This document shows positions 4,969-7,044 of a stretch of 7,044 nt of DNA, in pieces. The DNA comes from Vulcanimicrobiota bacterium. Lineage in GTDB: Bacteria; Eremiobacterota; Eremiobacteria; Baltobacterales; Baltobacteraceae. A program made the position numbers and the translations under genes. Each line of letters opens with the position of its first letter. The stretch's first letter is position 1. The notes under the pieces are model-generated. The model saw only the letters and a list, made by a program, of their open reading frames with translations. It was not told the DNA's origin and ran no database searches. Location of the stretch: contig JASHZC010000005.1 in the NCBI GenBank assembly GCA_030042755.1, positions 1 to 7,044 of the forward strand. Reading direction: 5' to 3'.

Positions 4969-7044
4969 TACCTTTCCATTCCGGGTCGATGCGGCACCAA
5001 GCATTGTCATCCACGTCATCGATCCCAGCCGCGTTCCGATAAGCGGAGCGAGGATTGAACTCGTCGGCGCGTCGACTCAAACAGGAACGACCGATCCGCG
5101 GGGAATCGTGCGGATGACGTTCGCACGCCCGGGGAAGCATCAGTTGCGTGTTAGCGCGATGGGTTTTCACGACTTCTCGGAAATCGTCGCGCTCGACGAT
5201 CAAAAATCCATCACCATCACGCTTCGGCCGTCCGCGGGGAGCCTTGGTGTCATCGGTTCGGTCACGGGCCACGCGCGTACGCCATTCAACGCAACGCCGG
5301 TCTCGCAGAAAGTTTATCCTCGCGAGGCATACCGCGATCAGGGTCAGCCGTCGGTCGCGAGCGTAATAAATCAAACGCCGGGAGTCCTTGCGCTGACGAG
5401 TACGTCGACCAACGCCGCGGCGCCACTCGCTCCGGCCTTCCCTTCCGTACGAAATGCTTTGCCGTTCGAAACGCCCGTGCTGATCGACGGTGCGCCGATC
5501 CTCACGCCGAGCGGCACCCTCGATCTCGCGCTGATTCCCACCTACGTTTTGGAAGAAGTCGAGATCGTCAAAGGAGCGGGCGACGTTGCCGGTGCCGGCG
5601 GCGGGGTTGGCGGCGCGATCAATTTTCGTACCGCCGATCCGACTCTTGGCTCGCGTGGAACGTACGAAATCGAGGGTGACTCGCGCGGCGGATCGTTTAC
5701 CGATCTCGCCTACGATGGCACGCAATCCGGAGGCACATTCGCCTACGCGACGATGCTTTCGATCGACGGTTCGCCGTGCTGTTCGCCGTACCCGAGCGAT
5801 TATACGCGGAAAGCCGTCCTCGTCAAGTTGCGCAGCACGCCGACGAGCGGCGTTTCGATAACCGGAACCGTTATGAGCGTTTCCGTGAACCGCTCGCTCT
5901 ACGCAGCCTACGGTCTGCCCGGTTTCGGATACGAGCATCTTGGCTTCGGAGATCTGACGGCGTCGTTGGATCGTGGCGACAACGCTTTCTCGCTGCGCGT
6001 GTTCACCGCGCAGACGCAGCAGGGCTCGGTCTCGCCGAACCTTTTTGACGAACCGGCCGCCGATGAGAACGGAGTCGAACTGAACTGGCGACACGTGACC
6101 GGAAAGGCGGCGTTCGACACAAGTGCTCGCACCATCGGGTCGAGCCTGGCTGGGACCAACGAGGCCCAAACGGTTTCGCTCGGCCGCGAGAGCATCACGT
6201 ATCGTCCCGACGCGCGCAGCGAGATCGATCTTTCCGGCCAAACCGGATCCAATCGCACGCAATTGCGCGACTTCAGCGGAGCGAGCGGACGCGCCGGCTA
6301 CTCGTACGAGCTTCAAGACGGACTCGCCTTGCGAACGTCGTACGGAACGAGCCTCGTGATGCCGCCGCTCGAAACTCTGACCGATGCGGGAGCCTTCACA
6401 AGCGCTATTACCAGCGTGGAACGCACGGCCGGTGGCGACGTCGGTCTCGAATGGCGTTTGCACGGCGGTACGACGACACTCTCGGCAGATTTGTATCGTA
6501 ATGTCACGCAAGGCGTGTACGTTCTCGACGACGACCGTTGGAGCAACGGTCCACCAATGGTCGAGAGCGGCGCCGAACTGGCGCTCCAGCAATTCAAACG
6601 CGTCGGAATGGGCTTCATCGCAGCGCTCGACCTCCCGCGGACGTTCGTCTGGGGAGCGCAAGCGCCGAATCTGTATCCCGCAAGTAATCTCGGTGCGGTC
6701 TTCGGACAGATTGCTCCGTTTCGAATTCCCTACGCGCAGGGATACGCCGAGCTCAGTTACAAGTGGCCGCGCGGTTCGCGCGCTTCCATCGGCGTGCTGT
6801 ATGTCGGCTCGAACAACGTCTACGGTGCACCCGCGTTCGCGACACTCAATTCGAATCTCGAACTTTCGCTCGGTTCGAAAGCGAAATTGCAATTCTCCGT
6901 GCAGAATCTGACCGACCAGCTTGCAAACAGATTGCCGGTCTTTCCCGGCGTTTACGCCGGCGAAGCTCAACCAACATACGGTCTCGAACCGTTTACGCTG
7001 CGTTTCATGTTTCGGCAGTCCTTCGGCGCCGGATCGCTGTACGA
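4931..7044 (+). CDS. TonB-dependent receptor, 3' end beyond the window
   Basis: A second outer-membrane TonB-dependent transporter, open for 704 codons to the window edge. It starts at ATG 4931 with a signal peptide (MNVRCALILLAFITFPF, then cleavage near VDA-AP, residue 21). A CarboxypepD_reg-like domain spans 25-100 (VPISGARIELVG at 35-46, GTTDPRGIVRMTF at 52-64). The linker has FN (119-120) and DQGQ (136-139). The plug has TPGV (149-152), IDG (185-187), VEIVKG (210-215) and GGAINF (227-232). The barrel begins near 245 and the chain stops just after FTLRFMFRQSF, which resembles a last strand, so only a few residues are probably missing. The only mature cysteines are 283-284. The Shine-Dalgarno sequence is weak (AGG at 4922-4924). 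It is shorter than the minus-strand receptor, mostly through smaller loops. The frame was translated through without a stop or shift. A long minus-strand frame over the same DNA is a shadow. Confidence 0.92.
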   Translation, partial: MNVRCALILLAFITFPFRVDAAPSIVIHVIDPSRVPISGARIELVGASTQTGTTDPRGIVRMTFARPGKHQLRVSAMGFHDFSEIVALDDQKSITITLRPSAGSLGVIGSVTGHARTPFNATPVSQKVYPREAYRDQGQPSVASVINQTPGVLALTSTSTNAAAPLAPAFPSVRNALPFETPVLIDGAPILTPSGTLDLALIPTYVLEEVEIVKGAGDVAGAGGGVGGAINFRTADPTLGSRGTYEIEGDSRGGSFTDLAYDGTQSGGTFAYATMLSIDGSPCCSPYPSDYTRKAVLVKLRSTPTSGVSITGTVMSVSVNRSLYAAYGLPGFGYEHLGFGDLTASLDRGDNAFSLRVFTAQTQQGSVSPNLFDEPAADENGVELNWRHVTGKAAFDTSARTIGSSLAGTNEAQTVSLGRESITYRPDARSEIDLSGQTGSNRTQLRDFSGASGRAGYSYELQDGLALRTSYGTSLVMPPLETLTDAGAFTSAITSVERTAGGDVGLEWRLHGGTTTLSADLYRNVTQGVYVLDDDRWSNGPPMVESGAELALQQFKRVGMGFIAALDLPRTFVWGAQAPNLYPASNLGAVFGQIAPFRIPYAQGYAELSYKWPRGSRASIGVLYVGSNNVYGAPAFATLNSNLELSLGSKAKLQFSVQNLTDQLANRLPVFPGVYAGEAQPTYGLEPFTLRFMFRQSFGAGSLY
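4971..4977 (-). promoter_or_regulatory. Ribosome binding site supporting the minus-strand receptor start
   Basis: On the minus strand GGAAAGG precedes the ATG at 4968, with the GGA part six bases and the last GG two bases away. This favours 4968 over the upstream ATG at 5019. The alternative ATG at 4953 has AAGG eight bases ahead (4962-4965), so it remains open. The site lies inside the plus-strand receptor coding sequence. Confidence 0.5.

Noticed and set aside
4969..5019. 17-residue N-terminal extension of the minus-strand receptor from ATG 5019
   Set aside because: It would put residues before the signal peptide and extend the overlap into the mature part of the divergent receptor; ATG 4968 has a better ribosome binding site.
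4958..6970. Minus-strand reading frame of 670 residues
   Set aside because: It is antisense to the plus-strand receptor, very rich in Arg and Glu, lacks any recognisable motif, and overlaps the well-supported starts of both receptors.

Overview
The window looks like chromosomal DNA from a G+C-rich, diderm (outer-membrane) bacterium. Two TonB-dependent outer-membrane receptors with Sec signal peptides show an outer membrane. Both carry an N-terminal carboxypeptidase-regulatory-like domain and a shared block (FN, 15 residues, DQGQ, then PGV) that I associate, from memory only, with the large receptor families of Candidatus Eremiobacterota/Vulcanimicrobiota (WPS-2). That placement is an inference. 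No mobile element, tRNA, rRNA or CRISPR array is visible.

Layout. At the left edge, on the minus strand, are the first 47 codons of rpoC (RNA polymerase beta'). It is divided by a 161-bp spacer from a plus-strand glycerate 2-kinase gene of the MOFRL family (305-1570). The spacer holds a near-perfect inverted repeat, a repeated CGTAAGGGG element and a possible rpoC promoter. rpoB, which normally precedes rpoC, is not there. Next, 23 bp after the kinase, comes a 176-residue Rossmann protein of the F420-dependent NADP reductase-like family (1594-2124), with altered nucleotide-binding motifs and an apparent leaderless start. It converges, with 18 bp between stops, on a large TonB-dependent receptor read on the minus strand (2143-4968).

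From 4931 to the right edge, a second TonB-dependent receptor runs on the plus strand. It has no stop codon inside the window, so a search limited to closed reading frames would miss it. It is nearly complete: 704 residues, ending just past the likely last barrel strand. The two receptors are divergent, and their 5' ends appear to overlap head to head by about 38 bp (23 bp with the alternative start), so the same DNA encodes part of a signal peptide on each strand.

How the genes relate. The two receptors are divergent homologues: the linker and plug motifs have identical or nearly identical spacing, and each mature protein has only two cysteines, an adjacent CC pair in the same aligned position. 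Together they probably form an outer-membrane uptake locus; the substrate cannot be read from the sequence. The kinase and the small reductase-like gene may be cytosolic neighbours with no functional tie to the receptors.
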